Shown one piece after another: positions 11,102 to 21,721 of a DNA stretch of 64,000 nucleotides. The position numbers and the translations under genes are program-made. Origin of the DNA: Scytalidium lignicola (Eukaryota > Ascomycota > Leotiomycetes); contig NCSJ02000073.1 of assembly GCA_002812745.2 (NCBI GenBank), forward strand, positions 62,001 through 126,000. Reading direction: 5' to 3'. The notes beneath the pieces were generated by a model, which saw only the letters and a list, made by a program, of their open reading frames with translations, searched no databases and was not told where the DNA came from. Each line of letters begins with the position of its first letter. The first letter of the stretch is position 1.

Positions 11102-12538
11102 TTTGGGAATCCTGGGTAGATCTCTTTAAAGTACTTGTCTGTGAATGTGAATGAAACTGGGAATCACTTCAATATGCCAAGACCATGCCATCTTTAAGTA
11201 CCCGTAACTGCAACGTAAACAAGCTTTTGCCCGCCGACGATCTATTCTCAGTCAGGAACACAAACACAGCCCTGTAGTAATTAATTCCCATTCGGAGCAA
11301 ATGCCCGTCGAATGCATGGTGATGGGGAGCTGCAGTACCGCAGCTGTAGCAGTGATTGGTGAGGAACCATGACATTCAGCTTAAGAGAGCTTTTGCGCTC
11401 TTTAGTTTTACATGTGTCTTACAGTAGACAGGGTGGAGGTGAGCGAATGGCTGTGGGGATTGATAACACGTTTGACCAGGCAGTTTCGGAGCTGGTTTGA
11501 TAACGAATTCTTACCTCCGTACCGGACATCTAGGTATTACCCCTCACGATCCATTGATGCAATGTATATTCTGTGGGTAGCTTTGAATTGGAGCTGAGAA
11601 TATTGACCTGGTAGAATTGGTATCCTGCACACTTCCAGTCTGATAACATTCTAATTTGACACAATTCCTTTACGAGCTAGTCATTAGGAGCCAATCAACT
11701 CACACTCTTAACCACTTCCAGACTCGTCTTTCGTCGTACAGTGCATAGCTGTTCTTTGAAGACTATATTCCACTAGCACTCTTCCTGGTTGTGTATCCAC
11801 TTGGAACAATTCTACACTCAGCTTTGTGGAATACGGTACGGGAGGAGTACAGTTGTATGATACCACAACTTTTAGTGACCTATGCTTCTAGTATGATGAA
11901 GTTGTTAGACGCAGCACTGGAAGTAGTGAGTTGGGCTAGGTTTATGTTGGCCGATGATTCCAAGATCTAAACATCTAGGACCTAACGTCAATAGCCAGTA
12001 AAAAGGAGTGCCATTGAAAGCAACAATTTATGAACAATCGAGTTTGACCTCAACGACTGTAGTTTAAGGCTAAAGAGCGAAGAACATGATTTCCGCCCAG
12101 GGTAACATCTTTCCCAAGCAGTTCAAACAAAAGTTCAGGAACCTACTGAACAGATAGAAGTTCTCTAAACTAGGAAGGCTTATGAAAACAGTTGAATGAG
12201 TGAGCCACACGCATATACACAGATACGCACATACATAAAACAAGTACACCATGAGAGCAATACGGATATGGATATCGTTTCAAAAAAAAAAAGGACCAAC
12301 AAAACCCAAAGACGGAAAAACACACAACAACCACACAAAATTTTGCAATCAAAGAGTTGGTTCTGCACTCGCCTGCCCGCCCGCCCGAGAGAAAATATTC
12401 TGATACAATCCATTTCCATCGCCCATTTGTATTTCCTGATATCTTTTTGTTCATCCATTCAGTCCCACCCTCCTGACCTGTCCGGTATCTCAACGGATGG
12501 ACTACCCAGCGTTCGTGATTTCGTTAAAAATTACTCAT
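11102..12538. other. 1.4-kb intergenic region
   Basis: Probable RNase promoter plus the 3' UTR of the KDEL membrane protein gene. The stretch 12190-12480 is open in several frames but only as A/C-rich low-complexity sequence with an A10 run at 12281-12290. No gene supported. Confidence 0.5.
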
Positions 12539-14911
12539 TTATAGCTCATCCTTCACCTCAGAGTTGGCGGTGCTAACAACTTCTTTAGCACTATCATCCA
12601 CATTGGATGCCACATCTGCAGGACTGATAGTTGTAAATTTGGCCGGGTCTACCGGTGAGGAAGATGCGATGGCAGAAGAGATGGAAGAGCTAGCATCTTT
12701 TGACACTTCGCTCGCTGGCTCGCTTAGAGATGCGGCAGATTCAACGCTGCTGGATGCTCGTTCTAAGACTCCATGCTCCTCTCCGGAGACCGGTAGAGAT
12801 GGTTGCTCAGAAATCTTGCTAGCAACTTCGTTGACAATCGAAGCATCACTCTCCAAGCTGCTGTGGGAAGGCCTCTGAACAGGTGAGATAGTTTCAGCTG
12901 TCTCGGCTGTCTCGGTTTGCGTGTCAATGGCTGAAGTGTGGCTGATTGAGCTCTCACTTGCAGACGAGGCAATACTCTCAGAGGTGCTCTGAGATTCACC
13001 TACGACAAAGGACGAAACCGATGAGGCTGCATCGGCAACGAAAGAACTGACAACTGATTCCACAGATTCCATCTTATCTTGAGCCGCGGCTACAATCGAA
13101 GGTATGATTTTGGTGCTGAAGTCGTCACTGGTATCTTGATTGGCCAATTTCCACTTCGCTACCTCCTTGAGACGTGCTAGTTCCGCCACAGCATCCTCAG
13201 CTATGCTCATGGCTTTCTCCTCTATTTCCGCACCGGCGGCGGTAGCTGCTTCAATTCCTGGGTGATCAACCGCGATTTGAACGACCTCATCTCTCCATTT
13301 ATCGAATTTTGGCTTCAAGCCGTGATATTTTGCCCAGTCCCGGTGCGTGATACCATCAGTCCAAGCCCACCGCATACCGATCTCCTGGATGCCTATATCT
13401 CCAATATGATCTAGAATTATCAAGGTATCCTGTCCAGCCGAGCTAATCAAGTAGTTAGCTTCCTTGTCATAATTTTGCCTCCATGTTCTAATGGCTTGGG
13501 CTTTGTCCTTGATAGCAGTGCCGGCCTTTCGAACAGCATTGTTGATTTTCTCTTCTGCGCTGCCCCGATCTTCCGTTCCGATGAAGTTCTCGACAATTGC
13601 AATAATGCTGCTCTTCAGGCTCTCTAAATTCGATTTCATGGTCTCCTCTAACTGTATGATATGAGCCTTTCCAACACCCTGAGCCTGGTTCTTGATGAGC
13701 CTCTCTGTAATCTCAGCAATTCGATCTTCGAGCTCATCCGCGCTCTCATCCGCGGCCTTCACAAACTTCTCTTGCCATACTTTGAGGTCGCGTTGTACAA
13801 TCTCCTGTGCTTTCAGTCGTATTTCAGTATTTCCCACAGGAGTTTGTATCGGAGCTACCGAGGATTGGGTGATTGAAATCTCAGAACTGGTCTGAATAGG
13901 TTGTACACTAGTCGAATATACGGAAGAGATAGCTGATGAGGGTGGGATAGAAGATGAAGCACTAATTGGCAATTAGAAAAGGGTACCATCAACGATCATA
14001 AGTTAGTATACCTGTCAACCTCATTCGCAGCTGCCTCAATCTTCTTGCCATCCCTATATCTTCCCAAGCGCTCCCCAATGCGTACTAATTGAGGCTCTAC
14101 ATTCTCACCATATAAGATCCGCAACCTTGGCCACACTGAGCGGCTGAGGAATAGGTTTCCATTGGTCCAGGCCCATCGTGTATAAGGTATAGCGGTGTGG
14201 ACTGCGAAGTCGTTAGCAACGCTGTAGCCTTGTAATGCATATGGTTGGATCATGGTATAAGTTGGCAAGACATGCTCGTAGTAGGTCTGGAGGGCGCTCG
14301 TTTTGGCAATGTCGTAGTATGGAGAAGCAGTAGAGACGACTGTGTTTACATGAGGTGCTAAGATCCGGTCATAATTCTCTTTGAGAACGGCCTGGTACTT
14401 CTGTACTTGTGGTTGCATGCTCTTCTCCCATTGGGCCTGTCCAAATTCTTGTGCTTGTGCAAGCCGTGGAGCTCCATATTTCCTGCCCAAGACTGTCACT
14501 GGTGTAATGATGCTCTTGTTCGCTGCATCATAATATGGCCGAGCTGCATCCAAATATGGAGCCGCGTAGGTGGTATAATATGGCTCAAGATGTGGCGCAA
14601 CGATAGATCGAACCTCAAAATATGGTGTGCATATCTTTGGGGAGGTGTCGGTGAGGAGATCCGGTGTAGCTGGACATCGAAACAATATCGTGACTATCGA
14701 GTACCAACAAAATAATCTGAGGTGATTTTAGCTCCAGGTACAACTGAAAAGTGATTGTAAACCAATTGATGCAATTGCCATACCTGAATATTACGCTGAA
14801 CAGGCTAAAGCCACCTTTCTTGGGGGCCTGTTTTGCTCGAGCAACAATGACATGTCCATTGGAGCCTTTCTTGGCTGGATCTATCGCCTTCCCATTACTC
14901 ACACCTGCCAT
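12539..14911 (-). CDS. predicted type II ER membrane protein ending in KDEL (conserved fungal protein)
   Basis: Three exons, 14911-14784, 14716-14012 and 13961-12539, with introns of 67 and 50 nt and phases that agree, giving 751 residues. The N-terminal 34 residues are basic (two KK pairs, R25). A single hydrophobic segment follows at about 35-55 (FSLFSVIFRLFCWYSIVTIL, formed across the first splice junction). The large remainder then has Tyr/Pro-rich repeats (APHLEPYYTTYAAPYLDAARPYYDAA), a charged helical middle and a Ser/Ala/Glu-rich tail. The last four residues are KDEL, the ER retrieval signal, which only makes sense if the C-terminus is in the lumen. The positive-inside rule gives that orientation. 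One sequon (N109-K-S) lies in the lumenal part. From memory, homologues are often labelled 'transcription factor hoxa13-like', but I see no homeodomain, and the topology argues against a nuclear role. Function unknown. It diverges from Doa10 across 1.3 kb. Confidence 0.9.
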
Positions 14912-16210
14912 TTCCTTCGCATGAAACTTGGCAGTCCGATGTGAATGCCTCTCCTCTAATTATATAATTATTCTTAAGCCGTTTTGCAAAGGTGTGTAGG
15001 ATGCAGAGATAGAAGAAGTTTGAAGTAATTAAGCTTGAAGCTATCAGCATATGTTAGCCGAAAGGCTTGTAGGTCCACTGGGGTGAAACCTAACCTCAAA
15101 CCTTACCGTGCACGCCGTGCTACCTTGCTCGGTCCCACTCAAGAAGTCCTCGCTGTCCTTTGCACTTGGATAGAGAAATTAGACAAGTGATTTCGCAATA
15201 ACGTTCGAACTCAGATGGACGATGGAAGAAGAGATGTTAGTTATGGAAGATCGGGAAGTCTGCGGTTAAGATTACAATGGACATTATTATCACGAGCCGA
15301 CACGGCGAAAAAGGGTGGTGTAGGGGACATGCGCTTGCGTGAAGCAAGAAACAACGACACACACCCAGCCGGTCTCAAAGAACGTCAAGTCTGTAGATCA
15401 AGTTTGCATCCAGCTTTCCTCTTATCAGAGTACAATACTATGAGATTATAGGCTATTCATCCCATCAAACTATCATCAGAGTGCAAGATCCGGTGGTCCT
15501 AGTCTGCACTTTTAATGCCATGAATGCCTCTGGACCGTCACCCCAGACGATCTGTTTATCTTTGCTGATGCACCGTGACGTTTTTCTGAACCGCCAGTTC
15601 CAAGTTCCAAATCTGGCGCCCCAACCAGCGCGTTTGCCACGACATGGAGTGGCTGTAGGTACCAATCCAACTCTGCATCAGGACCGTAGCCGGAACCTAT
15701 CGTAGACCTTGTTCTACAACAATGATAATTCATTCGACATACTTCGAAATAAACCCAGGCTCCTGATCGTAGGAAGGCGACGTTCTTTCGGATCACGTGA
15801 CTAGTCCCTTATTCGGGAAGATTCCGTCAGAGCGGATGCCGGATATATGAATTATCCGAAGCTCTGGTAATGACAACTCTCAGGCACCAGAACTGGTAAT
15901 ATCATCACCATCGACAAGTACACGACCTCCGATATTCTTGACATCTAGAGCCAGTCCTTTTCCTAGGTGAAATAATTCGACTCGCTTGAAGCCTCGGAAT
16001 ACGCTCGTGCTCCTTTCTACATACCATAGGATTACATCACCAGAGCCGGCGTGGATCTAGAATCATTCCGTCAGCTGTCAGCTGTCGTCTCAGATGGTTC
16101 TACGATCTTCCTAAGACCAAGGCTTCGCCTTTGAATAGGCCCAACTTCATCATTCTTGACTCCAAGGGACGATTCTATTCTACGCCGACTCCGTCATTAG
16201 AAATCCAGAG
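14912..16210. promoter_or_regulatory. shared divergent upstream region of the KDEL protein and Doa10
   Basis: About 1.3 kb between two divergently read genes for predicted ER membrane proteins. It must contain both promoters. I see no coding sequence. I do not identify a clear unfolded-protein-response element by eye. Confidence 0.5.
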
Positions 16211-19200
16211 ATGGAAGTTCGCCCTGGAGCTGGGCATGGCCCGGCGGACCCCGCTCCAGACATAATGAACGATCCGCAATACAATCCCCATACCGAGGGC
16301 AGTGAAGATGGAGGAGTCGAACCAGATACTTGTCGGATTTGCAGAGGGGAAGCGACCGAAAAGGAACCCTTGTTCTACCCTTGCAAATGCAGCGGCAGTA
16401 TCAAGTTCGTTCACCAAAACTGCCTGATGGACTGGCTTTCGCACTCGCAGAAGAAACACTGCGAACTCTGCAAAACCCCCTTTAGATTCACAAAACTCTA
16501 CTCCCCGAAAATGCCAGATACCCTACCCACCGACGTCTTTCTGCGGCAGTTCGCGATACATGGATTTAAGAACGTGGCTGTCTGGCTACGGGCCTGCTTG
16601 GTGGTTACCGTTTGGCTTGGGTGCCTCCCATATCTAATACGCCAGTTCTGGCGGTTCCTCTTTTGGTTCAGTGATGGAGGTTGGCCGCCATCAAAGCACA
16701 ACATGATAAGTACGGCAATAAACTCGACAGCTTTGCAGGCTCTCAAGAAAGCCGCTGAATTGCAACTAGCTTATCTCGCAGCGAACGGGACATCTTCCGT
16801 AACACCACTTTTACCCATCCAGACCACTCCTTCAAGCTTCTCAAGCATTATAGACAAGTTTATGGACCTTATGACGCCCATAGTTCAGAACCTGAACGAA
16901 TCGACCGTGGACCCTCTCGCTGCTGGCTTCTTCAAGTCTCTCTCCTATCCCTTTAGACTACAAAACGCAGCAATCCCAGACGATACGTTCAATGCTACAA
17001 ATGTATCTCAACTTTTTACAGACTCATCTACCGCACTACGCAAACCGTCACTCTTGAGTGATGTTCCGTTCTTAAAGAATCTCACTAGGAGCATGGAGTT
17101 TAACCAACTTGTCATTACAATCGCTGAAGGCTATGTCATTAGCATTGTGGTGGTTGTATGCTTCATTTTGGTTTTTCTAATCCGCGAATGGGTGGTGCAA
17201 CAACAGCCCGGGATTAATATGGGTGCGGGTTTCAATGCAGAAGCTGCCGCTGCGGGTAGGCCCTGGAATCCACCCAACATCCCCGATAATAATCGACAAG
17301 CTCCTCCGGAAGCTCAACCAGAAGCTGCACAGAGGGCTGCTGAGAATGCTCAGGATCACAATCCATTAGAAGTTGATCAACGTCCCATTGCACGACCTAG
17401 AAGAAGGATTGGTAATTTACCTAGGGAGAACCAAGCCAATCAAGAAACAAATTCGGTCCAGAACGTGAGAGTATTTGACCCAACATTATATGTTGACCTG
17501 CCAGATCTTCCCCAGTATGCAGAGGCTCGGCAGAGGCAATGGGAAGCACTGAATCGGAGACCACAAACGGAAACATGGAGATGGTCAGAGGAATCACCGC
17601 GTAATACTGAAGAATTCATGTCAATATGGCGACGCGCAGACGGAGACCTTGAAGAAATACTGCGTATTATAGAAAGGGAGAACTTGACCGATCAAATGCG
17701 TTATTGGGTCAATGCTATACAACAACGGTTGATCATGTCCACGGCCCCTCTTGGAACAAAACCCCCTTCGCAACGTCGTCTCAATGAACTGATTGTGAGG
17801 AATGGATCGTCGGGAGACCTTATATCTAACCCAGAGGGTTCTCGGTCGGATGCTGTCGAACAAGAGCCTGCCCGGGAAAGGAGCTCGAGCACCTCCAAGA
17901 TGACCGAAGCAAACAGCTTTCAGAGTGATCCCCCAGTGAGCTCATCTACTATGGACAGCTTCATTAGCAAATATAAGCCTGAAGGAGAAGCAATACGAAG
18001 TAGCACCAGCTCTGGAAGTTGGGTTGACGTCCCAGAACTACCCCTTAACGAAAATTCTAGCCTCGGGACAGGAAATGTACCTAATAAAAGCAACGAAGAG
18101 GATTCTATGGAACATAGTATCGACAAAGGAAAGGGGAAAGCAAAAGAAGAGGCCGGAGAACCGCTGTATGATCCTACCAGCGGGGTTCTGCCAGCACTCG
18201 ACTGGTTACCCTCTCATTCAGCTGCAAATCTAAGACCGAGAGCTGTTTCTGATGGTCCTCCGCCCAAGGATAACATTTCATTGCTCGGCAGCAATAACTG
18301 GACTTTCTCAAACATCTCCGACGTAGATGACCTTCCATCTGGCGGAGAAAGTCAAACTAAAAAAGCAGAATCATATACATCATCTACGAACGTTGACCGC
18401 CCTCAGAACCTAATGGTCGAGGATCCTTCTGCTGCTAGCCATGTTGTGTCGAGGCATCACAATGTTAATCACCCAATTTCTATTGAGCCAACCACCAATT
18501 CAGCAGAAGACGAAGGCCACTTGCAAATACAAGGACAAGATGGTGTAGTACGCGGCTATGCTAATTGGGAGGAAGTATTCGCCGCCAACCCTGTTGAAGA
18601 TGCCGATTCTGATGCTGCTGTTGATGGCTCGTCTACGCACGAGGCAGCTGAAGCAAATCCCTTCGCTCCAGATACACTACTCCCAGAACCTAGAGGGCCA
18701 GCTGCTCTACCTGTCAATGAGCCGCAAGGTTTCATAGGCCGCGTTGCTGACTGGCTCTGGGGAGCAGTCGGCGACAATGCGCAAGAAGCTGAACAACGGC
18801 CTGACGATGAACAGGTTGTCGAAGACTTGGCCGCCGAAGCTCCCTTTGTCCCTGTTGCTCAGCCCAATCTTGATAACCGAGATGACGGTGTAGCGCCACA
18901 GCAAGATCGCGAGGTCGTAGAAGCTGCAATTGCCGCTGGTATAGATCCAAATGATCCGGACGGCATTGACGACGCCGAAGATTTCGAAGGCATAATGGAG
19001 CTGATTGGTATGCGAGGCCCCATATTCGGCCTCCTCCAAAACGCCTTGTTCAGTGCTTTCCTTTTAGCACTAACTGTCGCGTTTGGCGTTTGGATTCCTT
19101 ACAGTATTGGCCGGATTACGGTTTTACTTGTTGCCAATCCTGGGCCTACGCTTAAGTTACCACTCCGACTTATTTATGGTGGCGCTGCTTTTATCCAGGA

Positions 19201-21721
19201 CATGGCGTTGGCTGCCCTAGGCGTGCTATCTTATTGCCTGGTACTGCCTATTAGAATATGGGCCCTCTATAACAACAATGCGGATTCTTCTTTTAAACTA
19301 AAGAGCAGTATATTAAGCTCTGAAGCCTTGAGAATTTCTAATGGAGCTACGGATCGCATCCTTGACGGAACTATCAGTGTGATTGTTAATATAGCTGATT
19401 CGGACATGTTTACGTTCTCTGCCGCATCACACGAGGCACTTCTGCTAATCAAATCCACCATCTCGGATGCATTCATCACTGTCGAACATACAGTTTCCTT
19501 CATTTATGGTGGAGAATACAATATAACTCCTGGAGCTTTCCGACAGCTTATTTCCGACATCCTACAAATCAGCTCGTCTGCTCTTTCAGCATTATTACAA
19601 ATTCTTGCTCGTCCCAACTCGTGGGTCATCAGCTTCGAAGTAACTCCACGCTCTATTCCGCTGGACCCACAACTTAGCATCTGGGACGGCGTAGACAGGT
19701 TCTGGGCCACATTGATAGGATATATAACCCTAACTACTCTTGGAGCCCTTTATGTTCACAAAAGTTCACCGTTCTCTACCACGCAGGCTGGCCGAGAATG
19801 GGAGGCAACCATGCTTGACATTCTTAACCAAGCTGGTGGTGTGATGAAAGTGATACTTATTATAAGTATCGAGATGCTTGTCTTCCCTTTGTATTGTGGC
19901 CTTCTTCTGGATGCAGCCCTTTTACCTCTCTTTGATAATGCTACGATTATGTCACGAATCCAGTTTACGATGACTTCGCCGCTCACTTCTATATTTGTGC
20001 ATTGGTTCGTTGGTACATGCTATATGTTTCATTTCGCCCTTTTCGTATCTATGTGTCGGAAGATCATGCGAAAGGGTGTACTTTGTAAGTCTCTGCAATA
20101 CATATTTGAATTTCTAAATATTCTTTTTCGAACTTTGCTAACGATAGTAGACTTTATCCGAGATCCAGATGATCCGACTTTCCATCCCGTACGAGATGTA
20201 TTAGAACGGAATGTAGCAACTCAACTCCGGAAAATTCTTTTCAGCGCTCTCGTTTATGGTGCCTTGGTTGTCATCTGTTTGGGCGGCGTTGTATGGGGCC
20301 TTGCATACTCATTCAAAGGGGTTTTACCTATACATTGGTCATCAAACGAACCAGTTCTGGAGTTCCCTATTGATCTTCTATTCTACAATTTCTTGATGCC
20401 ACTGGCTGTCAAGTTCTTTAAGCCTTCCGATGGGCTTCATGCCATGTACGATTGGTGGTTCCATCAATGTGCAAGAATGCTGAGGCTTACCTGGTTTATG
20501 TTCGGCGAGAGACGACAGGACGAAGAAGGATATGCTGTTCGGAGACGATGGATGGATGTCTTGAAGGGCCTTGAGGGCGAAAGTGCACATCCCCGGGATC
20601 AGCCTCCTGAAGCTGTCTTCAACGAAAACCCGGAGTTGAATGTTTATTTCCGGAAGGATGGTAGATATGTCCGAGCACCTGCATCTGATCAGGTCCGGAT
20701 TCCAAAGGGTACTGATGTCTTCCTTGAAGTTACCGAGACTAATGACCGTGTTGATGGCCGGTGGGATCGTCCGGATGGACTGCACGGACGTAATTCCGAG
20801 TCATTCAAGCAGGTCTATGTTCCTCCTTGGTTCCGTCTCAGAATCTTCATATTCATTCTGTTTATTTGGCTATTTGCCGCTGCCACTGGGCTGAGTATTA
20901 CAATCGTTCCACTTGTGTTTGGACGTCAAGTATTTACTAGGCTTATTCCTACCCATGTCAAGAAGAATGATGTCTATGCATTCTCAATCGGCATCTATAT
21001 CCTCGGTAGTACTTTATACATCCTGTTGCACCTCCGTCAGGGCATTAGATATATCCTCAATGCTTTATCTATTGACGGCGATGTGCCTCAACAAGCCATT
21101 CGCCGTGCTACTGCCGTCGGTGTACGGGTTGCCAAGATTGTATGGACGCACACAGGCTTCCTTATTATCCTCCCAACTCTCTTGGCGCTAGTGGTGGAGT
21201 TCTACTTCATTGTTCCTATCCACACGTATTGGGCTCCAGAAGAACAACACACCATCCACTTCGTCCAGAGTTGGACTCTCGGTTTGCTCTACGTAAAACT
21301 GACCTCACAAGCCATCCTCTGGTACGAGAATTCTAGACCGGCTGAAGCTCTGCGTGCGATCACCAGGGATGGATACTTCAATCCTGATGCTCGCCTGGCT
21401 ACGAGAAGCTTTATCCTTCCGGGCAGCGTGGTTCTCTCCACTTCCATAGTGATTCCATGGTTATTAGCAAGCTTCATGGCTAGTACGGTATATAAGAGCA
21501 CTCCTGAGCAGCACAAATTACTCTATCGGTACTCGTATCCTGCCTTTCTCCTCCTTGGTATCCTTGCCATCGCAGGGTTTGCATTAAGGAGGATGGTTAG
21601 AGAATGGCAGCAGAAGATCAAAGACGAGGTTTATCTGATCGGCGAGAGGCTGCATAATTTCAGCGGCAATTCCAAGTCTGGAAGTGTTTCGGTTCCTAAC
21701 ACGAGGAGAATTGATGCTTAG
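16211..21721 (+). CDS. DOA10: ERAD E3 ubiquitin ligase Doa10/Ssm4 (MARCH6/TEB4 family)
   Basis: RING-CH ligase of the ER and inner nuclear membrane that ubiquitinates misfolded and short-lived proteins for ER-associated degradation. The N-terminal RING-CH is complete: C41, C44, C58, C60, H68, C71, C84, C87, in C4HC3 order (DTCRICRGE..PCKCSGSIKFVHQNC..CELC). The first membrane segment follows at about 121-143; many more lie around an acidic cytosolic loop and through the C-terminal half, matching the polytopic family. The conserved C-terminal element DEVYLIGERLHN sits about 30 residues before the end. The uninterrupted reading of 1,836 residues is misleading: 20085-20150 is a 66-nt intron (GTAAGT donor, GCTAAC branch, TAG acceptor) without a stop. 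Removing it restores KGVLYFIRDPDDPTFHP, the family sequence, and gives 1,814 residues. Start Met1 has G at -3 and G at +4; Met19 is the alternative. Confidence 0.97.
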   Translation: MEVRPGAGHGPADPAPDIMNDPQYNPHTEGSEDGGVEPDTCRICRGEATEKEPLFYPCKCSGSIKFVHQNCLMDWLSHSQKKHCELCKTPFRFTKLYSPKMPDTLPTDVFLRQFAIHGFKNVAVWLRACLVVTVWLGCLPYLIRQFWRFLFWFSDGGWPPSKHNMISTAINSTALQALKKAAELQLAYLAANGTSSVTPLLPIQTTPSSFSSIIDKFMDLMTPIVQNLNESTVDPLAAGFFKSLSYPFRLQNAAIPDDTFNATNVSQLFTDSSTALRKPSLLSDVPFLKNLTRSMEFNQLVITIAEGYVISIVVVVCFILVFLIREWVVQQQPGINMGAGFNAEAAAAGRPWNPPNIPDNNRQAPPEAQPEAAQRAAENAQDHNPLEVDQRPIARPRRRIGNLPRENQANQETNSVQNVRVFDPTLYVDLPDLPQYAEARQRQWEALNRRPQTETWRWSEESPRNTEEFMSIWRRADGDLEEILRIIERENLTDQMRYWVNAIQQRLIMSTAPLGTKPPSQRRLNELIVRNGSSGDLISNPEGSRSDAVEQEPARERSSSTSKMTEANSFQSDPPVSSSTMDSFISKYKPEGEAIRSSTSSGSWVDVPELPLNENSSLGTGNVPNKSNEEDSMEHSIDKGKGKAKEEAGEPLYDPTSGVLPALDWLPSHSAANLRPRAVSDGPPPKDNISLLGSNNWTFSNISDVDDLPSGGESQTKKAESYTSSTNVDRPQNLMVEDPSAASHVVSRHHNVNHPISIEPTTNSAEDEGHLQIQGQDGVVRGYANWEEVFAANPVEDADSDAAVDGSSTHEAAEANPFAPDTLLPEPRGPAALPVNEPQGFIGRVADWLWGAVGDNAQEAEQRPDDEQVVEDLAAEAPFVPVAQPNLDNRDDGVAPQQDREVVEAAIAAGIDPNDPDGIDDAEDFEGIMELIGMRGPIFGLLQNALFSAFLLALTVAFGVWIPYSIGRITVLLVANPGPTLKLPLRLIYGGAAFIQDMALAALGVLSYCLVLPIRIWALYNNNADSSFKLKSSILSSEALRISNGATDRILDGTISVIVNIADSDMFTFSAASHEALLLIKSTISDAFITVEHTVSFIYGGEYNITPGAFRQLISDILQISSSALSALLQILARPNSWVISFEVTPRSIPLDPQLSIWDGVDRFWATLIGYITLTTLGALYVHKSSPFSTTQAGREWEATMLDILNQAGGVMKVILIISIEMLVFPLYCGLLLDAALLPLFDNATIMSRIQFTMTSPLTSIFVHWFVGTCYMFHFALFVSMCRKIMRKGVLCKSLQYIFEFLNILFRTLLTIVDFIRDPDDPTFHPVRDVLERNVATQLRKILFSALVYGALVVICLGGVVWGLAYSFKGVLPIHWSSNEPVLEFPIDLLFYNFLMPLAVKFFKPSDGLHAMYDWWFHQCARMLRLTWFMFGERRQDEEGYAVRRRWMDVLKGLEGESAHPRDQPPEAVFNENPELNVYFRKDGRYVRAPASDQVRIPKGTDVFLEVTETNDRVDGRWDRPDGLHGRNSESFKQVYVPPWFRLRIFIFILFIWLFAAATGLSITIVPLVFGRQVFTRLIPTHVKKNDVYAFSIGIYILGSTLYILLHLRQGIRYILNALSIDGDVPQQAIRRATAVGVRVAKIVWTHTGFLIILPTLLALVVEFYFIVPIHTYWAPEEQHTIHFVQSWTLGLLYVKLTSQAILWYENSRPAEALRAITRDGYFNPDARLATRSFILPGSVVLSTSIVIPWLLASFMASTVYKSTPEQHKLLYRYSYPAFLLLGILAIAGFALRRMVREWQQKIKDEVYLIGERLHNFSGNSKSGSVSVPNTRRIDA
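20085..20150 (+). other. DOA10: stop-free, frame-preserving intron inside DOA10
   Basis: 66 nt, donor GTAAGT, branch-like GCTAACG 13 nt before the acceptor TAG. Length is a multiple of three and no stop occurs in frame, so ORF prediction reads through it and adds 22 spurious hydrophobic residues. Confidence 0.9.
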
